A stretch of 64,000 nucleotides of DNA from Bigelowiella natans CCMP2755 (GCA_000320545.1 ADNK01000875.1:310001-374000), one strand, 5' to 3'. Positions 1 to 13,556 are shown, counted from the first letter of the stretch. Notes: generated by a model not told the origin, from the sequence alone. Numbers and translations: made by a program.

Positions 1-734
1 CCCCGCCTCCTCGTCCTCTACCATCACCTTCTCGGCTGTTATCATATCGTCGTCGCCTAGTTTCTCTTCGATATGTCACCCTACTGCTGCTTCTTCTGCG
101 GCGCTGGAAACCGCCATTATTATTTCGGGAACTATGGTATGAGCTTGGCCCTCTCCGCCGGTCTACATGATCAAAATCTGAAAACAACATAATGTAGCGG
201 TTCGATCACATACATGTAGCTCTGCTGTCATTCAATAATAGCAAAGCTTTTGTTGGTCTTTCTCTCCCTCTTCACCACCTCTTTCGCGGTAGCCCTCTTG
301 CCCAGGAGTTGCTATTAATTGTTACAGATTTTTGACGCAACATTAAATCATATGAAATCACTCACTCTCAATCGTAGGCAAATGAAATCGAGAACAATTA
401 ACCACTACTACAAGTACTACTACTTCACACAGTACTAAGGAATGTGTTGATCGTGGCCAGGTCAGTCGCCGATGTCCTGCCGCGACATTTCCAATATGAA
501 AGAAAATACAAGGAAACAAAGAAAGAACATCAGAGATCGATAATAGAAGAAGCTCTAAAGCATGCACATCGATTCTCCCCCCTCTGGACTATTTCTTTTT
601 TACCTTCCGTGCAGGTATCGTTGGATGGAGCGCGCTGCTGCATAGTTGTTCCTGCACGTAATTAGTTATCAACGTTTAATCGTTCATTTAATTTTTTTAA
701 ATGATTCTCTCTCTCTCTCTTTCAAACTGTGTGT

Positions 735-772
<38 letters not shown>

Positions 773-1370
773 TTAGCCAATACCAACTAACCGTCCCCAC
801 TCCCCAGCCGCTAAATACTACCTGCCGATGATGCACAGTTTCATGCAGCCATCTGTCGTAGCCTTTTAGTAGATGAGAGGATGTGATAAAATAGTCGGAT
901 GTTACTGTGGGCGCGCGCGCGCGCGCTTGTGTGTCCCTGAACCATCATCCCAAATATATACGCACAGGCACTTCAAAACCAACTGCTGTTGTAACCATGA
1001 CAACCCGGTTTCAAAAATCATTAGTTCCAAACATCGAAGAAAAAAATATCTTTGCTGCTGAACAAATATACGACGGGTGGCGCGTGATAAGCAATCCATA
1101 TTGTACTACATTGGACGGGAAGAAGGAGAAGACTCTGAATCTACAAAACAACGTCAAAATCACGACAAAACCAACAGGGGAAAAGTGAATATAATGGAAT
1201 TAAGGTGCTTGGGTAGTACAAAAATGATGATATACAAATTCTAAAATACGCAATTATCACCTTTGGTCGAGGTCAATGAGATTCCTCGACTTCTTCCCCT
1301 TCACCAGGCCAACTGTAAGAATATAGTAACCAAAACGTACTTTGCGTTATTACACGAAGAGACAAGATAT

Positions 1371-1436
<66 letters not shown>

Positions 1437-1674
1437 TCTGTGTGGTGATGTAAATAGAGCATGCATACTGTCGTACTGTTGACTTCTAATATGCATTGCG
1501 GAGAACACAATACGACAACCTAGATCCGTAGGCACGTCCATCATCATAGACACTTCTTTTTCCGGAAGCTTCTCTAAACAGCTATTGAGGGGAAGGAACA
1601 GCATACATGCCGCCAGAAATTGCAAATAATAATCAGGAAGGAGAGTTCATAAATTAATGTTTACAATATAACAT

Positions 1675-1714
<40 letters not shown>

Positions 1715-4269
1715 GTGTGTGCGTGTGTGTGTGTAATAGCGTATATGCAAGATATTTATACTATCTTTGGTGCTCTCGAACAAAATTAGTGATAAGATTA
1801 TATCCCTTCCTTCAACACCGTAATCTGATAGTGTACCACGGTCTTACTCTAAATTGAAGCTAGCTGTGGGGACTTGCTTCAGGATTTCCATCAGAGCCTA
1901 ATTTGCATAGGACAGGTAGTTTTGAAGGGAGGAGGACGGAAATGAGTAGGCGGTCGGTTCTATGGTAAGAACAGAAAATGTATTATTTTAAAAATGGTGG
2001 TTCAGTACTCTTGATTTTTAATTTGGGCATAAGTGCGGATCTTTCTTGAAATATAACACGAGTTGCGCATGCATATTCGCACTGCCTGTTATTGTGCATG
2101 ATAGTAGGTGTAGTTACAACGACCTTAGCAACTTCGCGTTCGAGATAGTTCCCTTTTAGGGTCACATCACGATTTTCAATCGATAACGTGCAGCCGCTGC
2201 CATGAGAAATACACAAGTACAGTGTTAATATTCAACGCACATTCCATATGGTTGTAGGTAGGTGTATTATGAAGAAGATCCAAAGCTGATCAGTAAGGAG
2301 CAGCCAGTCAAGGGGAGAGGATGGTAACATTCTCAATACAACACCTTGCCCGCATTACGCGTCGCTTGGTATTCCCTGCCTTCCCGATGATATTTGCAAT
2401 TTCATAATCGCTCTTAAGTGTTACCTAGTGATTTTGCGATTCATAATCGTTCTTTGGTGTTACCCGGCATATATGAGAACGTAGAGATCGGAATTGATAG
2501 AGAGAAACGACTTTCCGATATATATATAGTACGAACGTACACATGTTGAGATATCGTTACATGGTGAAGGACAAGAGGATGGGAAAGTGTACAAAGGCAC
2601 CTACCGTCTCCAGATTATCTCGTTTGTTCCTACCTGAGTGATGAAGTGGAGGGGAAGATTTACATCGAAAATTTAACATTTAACTCTTGTTGCTTGGGCA
2701 CGCAACATTCCCCCAAAAGAATATTTGTCTGGAATGAAGGGAGAATTTGGCGTAATTTGTGTAACTATGAAATACTGCCACACAGCGTATAAGTTAAGAG
2801 GCTGCTACTACTACTGCTACTGCTGCTGCTGCTGCAATAGTTACCACCATCACTACTATTACTACTACTGTTGTTGTTATTATACCTTCGAACTGCTGTC
2901 CTGGCTGACCGCCGCTGGTATTGTCGTCGAGCAATGCGGCGCCTCCTTTCTGAGACCCAACATCAACGCCCACTCCAGAACCCAAAAAATCTTGAGTAAA
3001 TCCATGGTATATCTGGAAACGATGCGAGCGGAACTTCCCGTGGCCAGATCGATGATGCAGGCAGCACATTGAACCACCCAGAATAATGCCGGCCGCTGTG
3101 ATGACCCCTGATTAGCCAATATAGAGGCGAACAAGAGAAGGATAATGTGAAGTAGTGGATAGATGTATGGTTTCTCCATTTCAAGCTATTCTTTTCGCCA
3201 GAACCTAAAACGAGCCGCTGTCTCTGTGAAGGTCTCATAGTTGCATGAGGGTCCCGACCAACATTCTCGTTAAAGTGTTGCTTTTGTTTTTCCGCTTAGT
3301 AGCATCTGGCAAGAAAATACTATATAATTCCGACAATCAGCAAACATCTTCCCGAACATCTAACTGGTCATTTACGGCAAGGCTGAAGTTATGTCTTCAT
3401 CATATAAAATCATATAATTTTAAATTTTATTCAGTTTTCATTGGAAAAAGGCCAATTAAGTGGCCCATTGCAATTCTCGAATTCGTTTCGTTGCTAAAAC
3501 GGAGAAAATCTATTTTTGGATGTTGTACGTGTCATTATTTTAAGTTTCATTTGTTACTTAACAAATTTACTTCGACCTTTAATATTGTTAAAGACAAGAG
3601 AATTGGGAATATTATTATCAAAATTATAACATTATTTATCAAATTAGGTTCTATCATTGCATTATTCAGATATGAAAAAAGCTTATCCATCCACGAGAAA
3701 ACCGGATAAAACAGCAAAGGATTTGCGATTTTGTGAAAGATTGAATAAGCTTTAAATGAACTATACTTGGGATGAACAAATAATTTTGAAATATGTTTTA
3801 ACTGGTTATTTGAAAAAAAGATATCCTTAATCTTGTTTTTCATGATTTTTTAGGAGAATTATTCTTCGTAGATGATCAAGAATAAACCTTATTCACTTTT
3901 ATTCTTGTGATCACCATGGCAGGCGACGTCTGCAAAGAGTCGTCTGTGGTGCGGGTGAATCAGTAGTTAAATCAAAACTTCCATGCATATTTTTCACGAA
4001 TATGTCTCTTGAATCATGTCGTTATATTATAATTAACTTAAATTCCAAAATAAAACAGTAAAGGCAAACATATCGGGATTTATCGTTTTCATACTGACAG
4101 TTGGAGAAAGTTGAGACATAAATCCAATGATTTCCATTGATTTTAGGAAACTTCCATTATTATTCTTTGTCGTTGTCTAAATTTAGAAGATATCTTAGTC
4201 TTAGAGTAAAAAAACTACATCTGATATTGCGCACTCGTACCGACGAGACACGCAAAACCCAAACACAAA
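1..4269. other. 5' flanking region, no confident gene
   Basis: The stretch holds microsatellites: (TG)n near 729-770, alternating GC at 911-927, (TG)n(GA)n at 1374-1433, and (TA)n then (TG)n at 1677-1735. Between 3.38 and 3.85 kb the DNA is strongly AT-rich. Short ORFs on both strands overlap each other and show no family motif. At the left edge the minus strand reads an acidic open frame running out of the window, which could be an exon tail but is too short to call. The last 60 bases before 4270 are A/C-rich and look like a short 5' leader for the next gene. Confidence 0.5.
2886..3179 (-). CDS. Possible first exon of a membrane protein, unrecognised
   Basis: An ATG at 3179 opens 98 codons on the minus strand that end at a possible splice donor (AAG followed by GTATAA at 2885). 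The frame has a hydrophobic stretch near residues 8-22 and two more around residues 33-45 and 62-77, as in a multi-pass membrane protein. The region just downstream is a TGC/ACT triplet repeat, typical of introns in this window. I found no downstream exon that joins with confidence, and two other frames are also open here. It may be a chance ORF. Confidence 0.2.
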
Positions 4270-5505
4270 ATGAGTGAGGAGAAGAAGACCGACGCAGTTG
4301 TGCCTCGTAAAATCTGGTATGCCCCAAACAAGTTTGAGGCTTACGGAGAGGAGGAAATTAAGGCAGTTACTGATTGCCTACGAGCTGGATGGCTTGCACC
4401 TGGTCCAAGAACGGCTGAGTTTGAGGAAAAGGTATCCACGTTCTTTGGCAAAAAATTCGGTGTCTTCGTGAATAGTGGTTCCTCTGCGAATGTACTGGCC
4501 ATGCACATGGCAGGATGTAAAGAAGGAGATGAGGTTATTACCCCTTCTTGCACTTTCTCCACAGTTGTTGCACCAATGAAGCAGATGCGCATTAAGCCTG
4601 TGTTCTGCGATGTCGAGCTCTCTACCTTCGTCCCAACTGTTGATGCGGTACTGGCTTGCATTACGGAGAAGACCAAAGCTATTATGCTTCCCAACCTTGC
4701 AGGAAGCAAGCCTGACTGGAAGGCTCTCCGAGAACGTCTCCCTCGTCAGGACATTGTATTGATCGAAGACTCTTGCGACACCATGACCTACACTAAAGAA
4801 TCCGACATCTCCGTTATTAGCTTTTACGCAAGCCACGTTATGACCGCTGGTGGCGGTGGCGGAATGGTGATGTGTAACACCAAAAAGCAGAAAGATATGG
4901 CACTAATGTACCGTGACTGGGGCCGCATTGGAAACAACAGCGAAGACATGAGCAAGCGCTTCGCTCACGATGTCGATGGAATCAAATACGACTTCAAATT
5001 TCTTTACGGAGTTGTGGGTTACAACTTCAAGTCCACGGAAATGAACGCGGCTTTTGGTTTGGTGCAATTGAAGAAGCTGCCAAAATTCCTGGAGATCAGG
5101 CGTAAAAATGTGGCGCGATACTTGGAGAACCTCAAGGATACGCCACTCCGCCTCCCTAAAGATACCGAAGAAATTAACTGGCTCGCACTTCCTCTTCTTG
5201 CTCCTCCTGGAGAGCGTGTTGCTATCATGAACCACCTTGAAGATAACGGAGTTCAGACTCGTGTCTTCTTCGCTGGTAACATTACTCGTCACCCAGCTTA
5301 CCGTGAGTATTTGATCGAAACCCACAAAAACGCTGATATTATCATGCGTGACGTCTTCATGCTTGGCGCTCACCACGGTATTGGTCTGAAGCAAGTAGAC
5401 TACGTTTGCGATGTATTGAAGAGCTACTTCCAAAAGAAGAAGGATGGCACCCTCAAGACCTCGGCCCCAACTGGTGGCAACAAGGATGATGCTTGCGATT
5501 TCTAA
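4270..5505 (+). CDS. DegT/DnrJ/EryC1-fold sugar 3-dehydratase-like protein (RfbH/ColD type)
   Basis: A single uninterrupted 411-residue frame with ATG in an A-rich context (AAACACAAAATGAG). The fold is that of the PLP-dependent nucleotide-sugar aminotransferase family. NSGSSAN (residues 68-74) and IEDSCD (165-170, with the cofactor-contacting Asp167) mark the cofactor site. In aminotransferases of this family a Lys in SFYxxKxxTxGEGG forms the Schiff base. Here the motif reads SFYASHVMTAGGGGGMV and the lysine position is His189 (codon 4834-4836). That replacement is known from the 3-dehydratases RfbH/E1 and ColD, which use PMP to make 3-deoxysugars. The C-terminal half (RDWGR, VGYNFKSTEMNAAFGLVQL) also follows RfbH. 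The four cysteines that hold the 2Fe-2S cluster in E1 are absent, as in ColD. Substrate is unknown. The gene is intronless while most neighbours are spliced, which fits transfer from bacteria, but that is inference. Confidence 0.88.
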   Translation: MSEEKKTDAVVPRKIWYAPNKFEAYGEEEIKAVTDCLRAGWLAPGPRTAEFEEKVSTFFGKKFGVFVNSGSSANVLAMHMAGCKEGDEVITPSCTFSTVVAPMKQMRIKPVFCDVELSTFVPTVDAVLACITEKTKAIMLPNLAGSKPDWKALRERLPRQDIVLIEDSCDTMTYTKESDISVISFYASHVMTAGGGGGMVMCNTKKQKDMALMYRDWGRIGNNSEDMSKRFAHDVDGIKYDFKFLYGVVGYNFKSTEMNAAFGLVQLKKLPKFLEIRRKNVARYLENLKDTPLRLPKDTEEINWLALPLLAPPGERVAIMNHLEDNGVQTRVFFAGNITRHPAYREYLIETHKNADIIMRDVFMLGAHHGIGLKQVDYVCDVLKSYFQKKKDGTLKTSAPTGGNKDDACDF

Positions 5506-6900
5506 TTCTCATACCCTTTTCGCCACTGCCAAGAAGAAGAAGAGAACAATGAAATCCTTCCTATGAAATCGAATAAGCATTTAAAGTTAAAATTTGATAG
5601 GACTGGATGTCAATGAAACTACGCGTTGTACTTTTATAGATACTTTTTAAATAGTTTGGTATGCATGATATGCAAAAGATAAGCTCATAAGTGAACACCA
5701 TGTTTCTCATTATTGCCAGCTAGCCAGCAATAACATGATGATCTAGAGATTTTGAGCTTCTTGTGCGAAAAATTGTAGCTTGACATCATAATATGGCATT
5801 TCGGAATCGTGTCACTGTCAATCGCTACAGCGCACGGTTGCAAGCTCGCTCTGTAGCTTAGATAGCTCGCTCGCACAAGTTTGGATAAAACTCATGAGGG
5901 CCGCTCGATCACATCTACGTACACATGCTAGCTAGCTAGTTGCATAGCATGTGAAGTTTTAGCATGCTATTACAATTTAGCTATCGATCTAGCTACATAT
6001 GCGCACGCAAAATTTATCTACAGCTCTTGTATACACATAGGCTATCTGTATAGCTCTAGATCTTATTTATATTGACATGCTGGAGCATTATTGCATGCAT
6101 CGCTGAAAACATCGATCTGTTTCGAAATCGAAGCTATAGCTCCATGCAATTTGATGGGGTCATATGATGTGCTTCTATACGATACATGTCTACGTACACG
6201 TGGTAATTGCTGTGCGTGTTTATATATCTTCTGCTATCTGCACGTACGTAAATGCAGCAGGTACGTATATCCATCGCGCATTATATGTCTAAAGAGATGA
6301 TCGAGAATTTTATGAACGATTGACGCGTGGCGGTGCTGTTGATCATTTCCCTGCTCGTTTCTTTTTTGCATGTTCGGCGGCCAAATCGTCAAGCGATATT
6401 GCCCGTTGAGAAATGTTCTCAAACCCTAACAAACGAAATAGCATCATCAGGAACTGCATCAACACGGTAGATAGTGCACGCGCTTCATCAGTAATCAGCA
6501 ATAAGGATCTGAAGGCTTCTCGATACCAATATTCAAGCGAAGCAAGATTTTGTCAGCTTGTATTCGTTATTGTTATGAAAGAAGTATATTCCCCGAAACT
6601 AGTGCTCGATACTTGCAGGCGATGGAGAGGTGTTGCTATCCTCTCATCTATTGGATTTTGCTACCACTCACTCAAATGTGATCGATCGTCGTCTTAATAC
6701 TACTACTACTCCTTCAACTACTACCTGGTAGCCCCTTTTCTGCCAGTAGGCCCGCAGCAGAACCGAAACCACACAACCGAATATACTCTGCAGACTGCAA
6801 TGACAACAACAACAACAACAACAACAATTACAATTGTCGTCATGAAGATGGCGGTGTGGGAGGAGGAGGAGGAGGAGGAAAAGGGTAGATATGGCACATA

Positions 6901-6938
<38 letters not shown>

Positions 6939-8290
6939 TTGGTTGAGTAAATATGTTAAGTAATGTTGGGGATATAATATAATATATATATATATATATA
7001 TATATACGTAATTACTGAACATATATATACAAATATATATAATATTTCCCCATAGCAACCCCGCCCCTCTAGACAGGAGTTGTGGGGCTATCGAAGGAGA
7101 AAATTGGTTGAAAGGTAGCAGCAAGCAATTCTTTGATTCGTGGCGTTTACTTTTTTTTAATATCTCCCCCTCCACCCCTACCCCCACTTCATCCATCGAT
7201 CATTGTGCTGGCACTCACATCCTCGCCGCTCAAGATAAAGAGCAATTCTGACAAACATCTTTTAAGGTCCATACTGAACGAACAGACGTGCCTAACGATT
7301 ATGACAACGACAACGACGACGACGATGATGATGATGATGATGATGATGATGATAATGAAGGGGACAGTTTAAGGAAAGTCTATTTGTATATGGATAAAGA
7401 TGTATGCTTCTTATCACCACGAGCAACAACTTTCTCATCACATCGATGGAACTCCTCCACATGGCTGCTCAATACTACTTGTAATAACTGCAATGTGAAT
7501 GTGACTACTTTGTAAGAATGGATCGAAGATCCCACTCGCCTTCCGTATTCTTCAATGTCCTGGTAAAACTTATCATCACCATACGCCGCCGCAAAAAGAG
7601 ACTCCCAAAAACTAGTTGCAAGTAAATAAATTTAATAGGCGGAGAAATTAGATGCCAAGATTGAAATGACGAAACGCTTCATCATAACATCTCCCAACAA
7701 AGTGTATTCATCCCTCCTGAAGTCTGGAACAATAATGCTAAAGTGAAGAAGACAGCAGCATGCTGAATACTAAATTTCATCCTTAGCATAGAATCACCAC
7801 AATTCACTCACAACAACACCACCGGTGCAATCACTCTCAAACGTCAATATTTAATTCCGTTGATAGTTACCATCACTATACTTATTAAAATTAGTTATGT
7901 AATATATAATATTGATGGTGTTGTTGTTGTTAGTGTTGTCATTGCTGTTGCTGCTGATTAACCAACTACACCATACTTGAGATTCACGTAAGGAGGTGGT
8001 TCCATGTTTTTCTTCTTTTTCGATGACGATGATGACGAAGTATAGGTGCTAATGATAATGGAGGGGGAGGGAGGGGAAGAGAGGTAGACAAGGAAGGAGT
8101 AGGAGAACAACCCTTTATTCGTGCTCTCTTCTTTATATTCTATCCTTTCACCTCGATCATTTTCATTCTCACTACCATTATCCATTTTAATCGTGCATCT
8201 TCTGCTCATCATCGCAACATATCTCCCTCCCCCCGCCCCCCACTCCAACACCCTCACACTCACCTGGTCTCCTTACTCGCGTCTTTACCG
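5506..8290. other. Intergenic region with GCTAGC/GCATGC-rich island and microsatellites
   Basis: No gene is supported. From about 5880 to 6260 the DNA is packed with short self-complementary words (GCTAGC, AGCTAGCT, GCATGC, ACGTACGT). Further on are an AAC repeat (6800-6826), (CA)n at 6901-6938, (TA)n at 6979-7006 and a GAC/GAT repeat at 7307-7352 that creates a spurious poly-Asp frame. Confidence 0.6.
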
Positions 8291-8293
8291 AAG

Positions 8294-9015
8294 ATGAATC
8301 GTTTCATGTGCCATCGTGCTGCTGCTGACTTCTTGCATAACTGTAGGATGATGATAGTGGTGAGTTGATGATGATGATGATGATGATGATCCTGCTGCTG
8401 ATGATGATAAACGATGATGATGATGATGATGATGACGATGATGATGGTCTTTCTTTAAGAGAGAAAATGACAAAACGAGCCGCTGTATTTGAACCGCCTT
8501 CGTGCATACCCAAAATATTATAGGAAAACAACATAAAATGCGCCCGCTGAACACAACGCAATAAGCTTATCGTCTCGTTCCTTTCTCCATCACCCCTCAG
8601 GAGGGTACAACATCTGCTGCTACTTATCATCATGCTGTTACTGTTTTGCCCTGCAGCTACTAGAAGCTTAGGCCATACAACTTAGAAGCTTAGGCCATAC
8701 AACATTAAACACCATCATTTTTACCACCACTACTACTACTAATTGTGCCCCGGCCTTCATCACTATCACGTCACTTTGTAGCATCAGCATTAGCAGCAGG
8801 AGCAACACCTTGAGTAGCGCAGTGAGGATTGGAAGCAGATGAGTCCGTGGGTTGGTAGGGTTGATCTTCGCCTAGAATATACAACAATATCACGCATTCG
8901 TATGCAGCATGTGCCATGATAACGTACGATTGCTACTGCTACTGCTACTACTACTACTACTACCTGCACGTCGAGCACTTGACAAAGTCCTTCAAATACC
9001 TTCGTGGTAGCCGTG

Positions 9016-9059
<44 letters not shown>

Positions 9060-9861
9060 CACATTATCATTCAGAGAAATATAGCAGCATGATGTACCTC
9101 TAAATACGTGATTCAAAGCTTCTGACATCTTACTCATGCTGCTTTCATTTTTGCCCCAGTCTCCCCCCCACCACCGTCACCCTCCCTTCTTTCTCTCTCT
9201 CTCGCTGCATATGTGTGTGTGTGTGTGTGTGTGTGTGTTTGTGTTTTGATGTAAGTATAGGCGCTTTGGTGTTGTTGTTGTTGTCGTTGTTGCCTGAGGG
9301 GATCCTGGAATTGGAAGCAGCCTTTCAGCCTAAAGAAGATGATGATAATTATGACGATAGTGATGATGTTGATGATAGCCGACTATTTACCAAACACCAA
9401 CGATGATGCACATGGTGCATACCAGCCAGCCAATGCAGTGTGAGCATAGCTACTATTGACTCTATTGTATATGCTGCAATCCGAACCTACCCCGCTGACG
9501 ATGAACATTTTCACGATATGTAGCTTGATGTCCTTGAGATCATCCCTATGTGGTTGGTTTGTATGAGATAATTATTGATGATTGATGATGATTAATGATG
9601 ATGATGATGATGGAGAAGAGGTCAAACGTGTGTGTGTATTTGTGTGTTTTGTGCGTGTTTGTGTATTTTTCGCACAAGCTTAAATATTGATATGAGGACG
9701 GCAAGGCAGGAGGATATGATGGAAGGGCGGGGGATGAAATCACGAAAAAAGAGAAGCAACAGTTTGGGTGCTGCTGCCTATTTCATGATATTATAATTAT
9801 TATTCTTATTCTTCAACTCTCTACACCGTACTACTTACAGGGGTCGTGGTTGTTTTGGCAT
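8294..9861 (-). CDS. Unresolved spliced gene, unrecognised
   Basis: Several short blocks on the minus strand look like exons with proper splice signals, but the chain is incomplete. ATG at 9861 begins a 23-base exon (MPKQPRP) ending at GTAAGT. An exon 9545-9491 (reads LKDIKLHIVKMFIVSG) follows in matching phase and ends at GTAGGT. Further candidates lie near 9024-8963 and 8877-8815. The first of these can be read as YLKDFVKCSTC, which resembles the zinc-ribbon start of eIF2-beta, or in another phase as VFEGLCQVLDVQ; I cannot decide. A last block near 8340-8294 ends at GTAAAG. A (TA)n tract and triplet repeats fill the gaps. Frame choice and gene limits are guesses. Confidence 0.3.
8661..8703. 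repeat. 22-bp direct tandem duplication
   Basis: Two adjacent copies of a 22-base unit beginning TAGAAGCTTAGGCC, the second one base shorter. It lies in a presumed intron or spacer and looks recent because the copies are identical. Confidence 0.85.
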
Positions 9862-9976
9862 CTCCCGCTAGAATGAGTGCCGCGGACGATGAGCAAGGTA
9901 AGAAGAATCACATGATGGCAATGACAATGACATTGATGATGATGATGATGCTATGATGATGATGATGATAATGATT

Positions 9977-10010
<34 letters not shown>

Positions 10011-10241
10011 GAGCATAATGTGGAGAATAATGCTTGCGTGCTTCCGACAATTTCTCTTTTTTTGGTGTTATTCCCTTCAATATATTCTTTTTTAATATCT
10101 AAATTCGACTGCAAACATCGATGCCTGATGATGATGTCTCACCTTCTTGCCTTCTTTCTTGATAGACGTTCCTTTCTGTAAGCAAGAGCATGATTAGAAA
10201 CACTGATCAAACCAAAGGCTCTCATCATTCCTCCCCACCCA

Positions 10242-10296
<55 letters not shown>

Positions 10297-10415
10297 TGCA
10301 TGCATGCATGCATATGAAGGGATAGGCGGAGGTTGTCTTGTTGCATTTCTTTCTCATCGATTGATCTTTGGGAATCTGCTAGCAATGATGCGCGTAGGAG
10401 CAATATAACAGCTAC

Positions 10416-10744
10416 CTCCACGCGCTTCATTGCCTCATCCCACTCCCTTTCGTCTTCTTTGGTCAATTTACCTAGTACCAAGCAAGTAGTAAATCAAGCA
10501 GATGAGACACGACGCTCATGATGATAAACGAACACGACAAAGGCGAGGAGGACGGCATTGCACAATCACAGATTAAAATGCCAGCCTTGTGTTTGGATGA
10601 AGGTACACACAGCAGCGATGATAAATATCTGGAATGCGTCGTACGTGTTTTAGATGATGCCTGCGTTGTCTTTCCCTTCTTCCTTTCCTCTATTTTCTTA
10701 CGCTCTGCCTATTTATTTAGTAATATTTATATTCATATTTTTGT

Positions 10745-10779
<35 letters not shown>

Positions 10780-10871
10780 ACTCACATTCATTTACATCGA
10801 TCTGACGAAGATGTATTTGCATTAACGTGGTCTTACCACAACATAACAAAGAATTGAGGAGGAAATATTCA

Positions 10872-10914
<43 letters not shown>

Positions 10915-10942
10915 TAAGCCGGTGCGCACGGTTCGGTAAATA

Positions 10943-10983
<41 letters not shown>

Positions 10984-11372
10984 AAATTAGTATCAGAAAG
11001 AAAATAAAATTATGCACGCAGGGGGCGGACAGACAAACAGACAGGCAGCCATTGATGCATTCCCAACCCTTTTTCGCTGATATGATGATGATGATGAAGA
11101 AGAAGAAGAAGAGGAAGATGATGATGAAGATGAAGATGAAGATCATTATCCCCTTATTCCTCATCCGCCTTCTTTTTCTTCTTCTTTTCTTCTTCTTCTT
11201 CTTCTCTTCTTCTTCTTCTTCTTGCTTTTGTTGCTTTTCTTCTTTTCACCACCCTCCTCTTTCCTTCCTTCCTACTACCTCTAAGATGCTCTTGACTTCG
11301 CTCACAAGCTCGGGGTCCACTACTAATGCGAACTCCTTTTCCTAATTTTGCATCGTCGTGGCCCATACGTGC

Positions 11373-11413
<41 letters not shown>

Positions 11414-11866
11414 CACATTAAACTCGCAACACACATACCATCATCGTTCCAAAGGCAGGAGATTCACAATCATCGAATACGATTTTGAGCACAGATCGTT
11501 CAATTTTTACACCATCATCACTCACCTACCAAGCGAGGCGCTACATACGGAAGAATTGCATGATAAAATTGTTTGTATCCTTCTAGCTATGTGTTTGAGT
11601 GTGTTCCACCCACCCACCTCGTTATTGCTTTCAGCTTTCTGAGCGATGGCTAAGATGGGGGCAGCTTCCTCCTCAAAATCTTTCTCCTTGGCCCTTAAAG
11701 GTAGTAAGTAGTAATTGTGGTATAAGTAGTAGTAATAAGTAGTAGAAGTAGTAGTAGTAGTAGTAGGAAGAGGAGGAGGAGGAGGGTGAGAAATGAAAGA
11801 ATAACGATAGTAATTATGCTAGGAGCAGGAGAAGCAATAGTGAGTGAGTGGGGCAATATCTTCATA

Positions 11867-11928
<62 letters not shown>

Positions 11929-13556
11929 TTTCTCTCACTTTCTCTCTCTAACACCAAAGATAGGGCAGTAAACTTACAAGTCGCCAAAAGGGTCCTCAGC
12001 TGCACCCATTGCTAAGATCTCTGAGAAACGCTCCTTCAACATGCTTGGTGGTGGCCGAAGCAACCAAAGCAGGACCGGAGTATCAAGAGTCGGAGGAGGA
12101 GGAGGAGTATAAAAACACACAAAGAAATCGCATTCGCTCAGGGATCGCTTCGATTTGTGCCCGATACTCAACGTGTTGTCGCCCATGATTGCTTGCTATT
12201 GCTGGCGGTGTATTGATGTCATCATCATGTGATCTTCGGGTGCGGTGTCGTGTATATAAAGAAGGCGGTCGTTGCTTGTGCGGGAAACGACGTACAGAAA
12301 GGTAGCGGACGGCACAGCATCCTGCAAGTGGATATCCGGGCAGATGTAGCTCAGATTGAACAATGTCCGCAGGATTTCCGTGCACAGCATCCGAGTCATC
12401 TAGTTGTTCGTTGCAGCACAAAGCGGCATTGATGTTATCAACAGGTCGGAGCAGCATCTAATACAGCGGATTGCTATTTTGGGTGTAGTCGAATGAAAGG
12501 AGGAAGAAATGATGAGGAGTTGGTTCTTCAGTTTGTTCTCGCGAGCACCACCTTCTTGTCTTCGCTTCCATCTTCCATCACCGAACTAGGGGAGAGGCTC
12601 TGTAGCAGCTGCTCGGAGAGCATGGTGTACAGACAGGAGCTCCTGCCGCACATTAGCGATAGAAATCAAGGTGATATCATCGATATGAATACAAATTGTC
12701 ACAAAAGGTTGCCCCCCCCCATCATCACATACGACATCGCTCGATTGGCGGGCAACCACCGCAAAAACACGACTCCGCTGCATGATAAAGTACACAACAA
12801 TGAAACTTAGAACTAAGCGGGACATTCCCTCTGAACCTTCACACAAGACACGGCAATGATAAGAAGAATACTCCGCAATTTTTGGAATAATGACGATGTA
12901 CATGTACGATATCTGAATATGTTCAAGTACTTGTCCGAGGGCTGAAGCTTGCTCGACACGCTCTTGACGAGTACAAGGTAGAAGAGAATACGCATTAAAC
13001 AGTAATGCGCCCGTAACTGCTTCGACTTCGCATGGCTGCAATGATATGCAATATTAGCAAGGGGGGGAACATATGCTGACGATGATAATGATGATGGTGG
13101 TGGTGGTGATAATGGATGATCACATGCACGCAAGCAACAGGATAGCATGAGAATGATAGCTTCTCAAAAAAGGGGAGGGTAAGCTTCTACATGCCACTTA
13201 CTAAATAAGGTTCCTGATGAGAAAAGACACATTGACTGCTGCATCCTCCATGAGTTTGTTTGTTTTCAGCCGATCCACAACGAACATGTTGACCGTCAGA
13301 GCGTACGCCTTCCGATAGTTTAGAAGACATATCATCAGTTAAGTCTTGTTGCCAGCGATAGCATCATCATCAGCAACTGCTAAATGAGGTTTCGACCTGC
13401 TCTGTAGCTTCAAGAACTTTCTTGCTTTCTGGAGCGACTTTGAACACTGACATCAACGCCTCTACCGTCTTCTCGCATACAAGAACATACGTATTAGCTG
13501 CTCTAGCTACTTTGGATTATACCAATATCATTCAGTAAGTGACATTGTCCTAGATG

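Noticed and set aside
3380-3850. AT-rich stretch as a mitochondrial DNA insertion
   Set aside because: Long ORFs occur on both strands but no mitochondrial protein, rRNA or tRNA pattern is recognisable.
7288-7515. Poly-Asp frame in a GAC/GAT repeat
   Set aside because: The frame exists only because a trinucleotide repeat has no stops; no splice signals or conserved flanks. The same holds for the poly-His, poly-Ile, poly-Met and Cys-Val frames at other microsatellites.
10733-10980. Clustered (TA)n tracts as an origin or centromere-like element
   Set aside because: Three separate TA microsatellites within 250 bp are in keeping with the rest of this window and have no accompanying structure.
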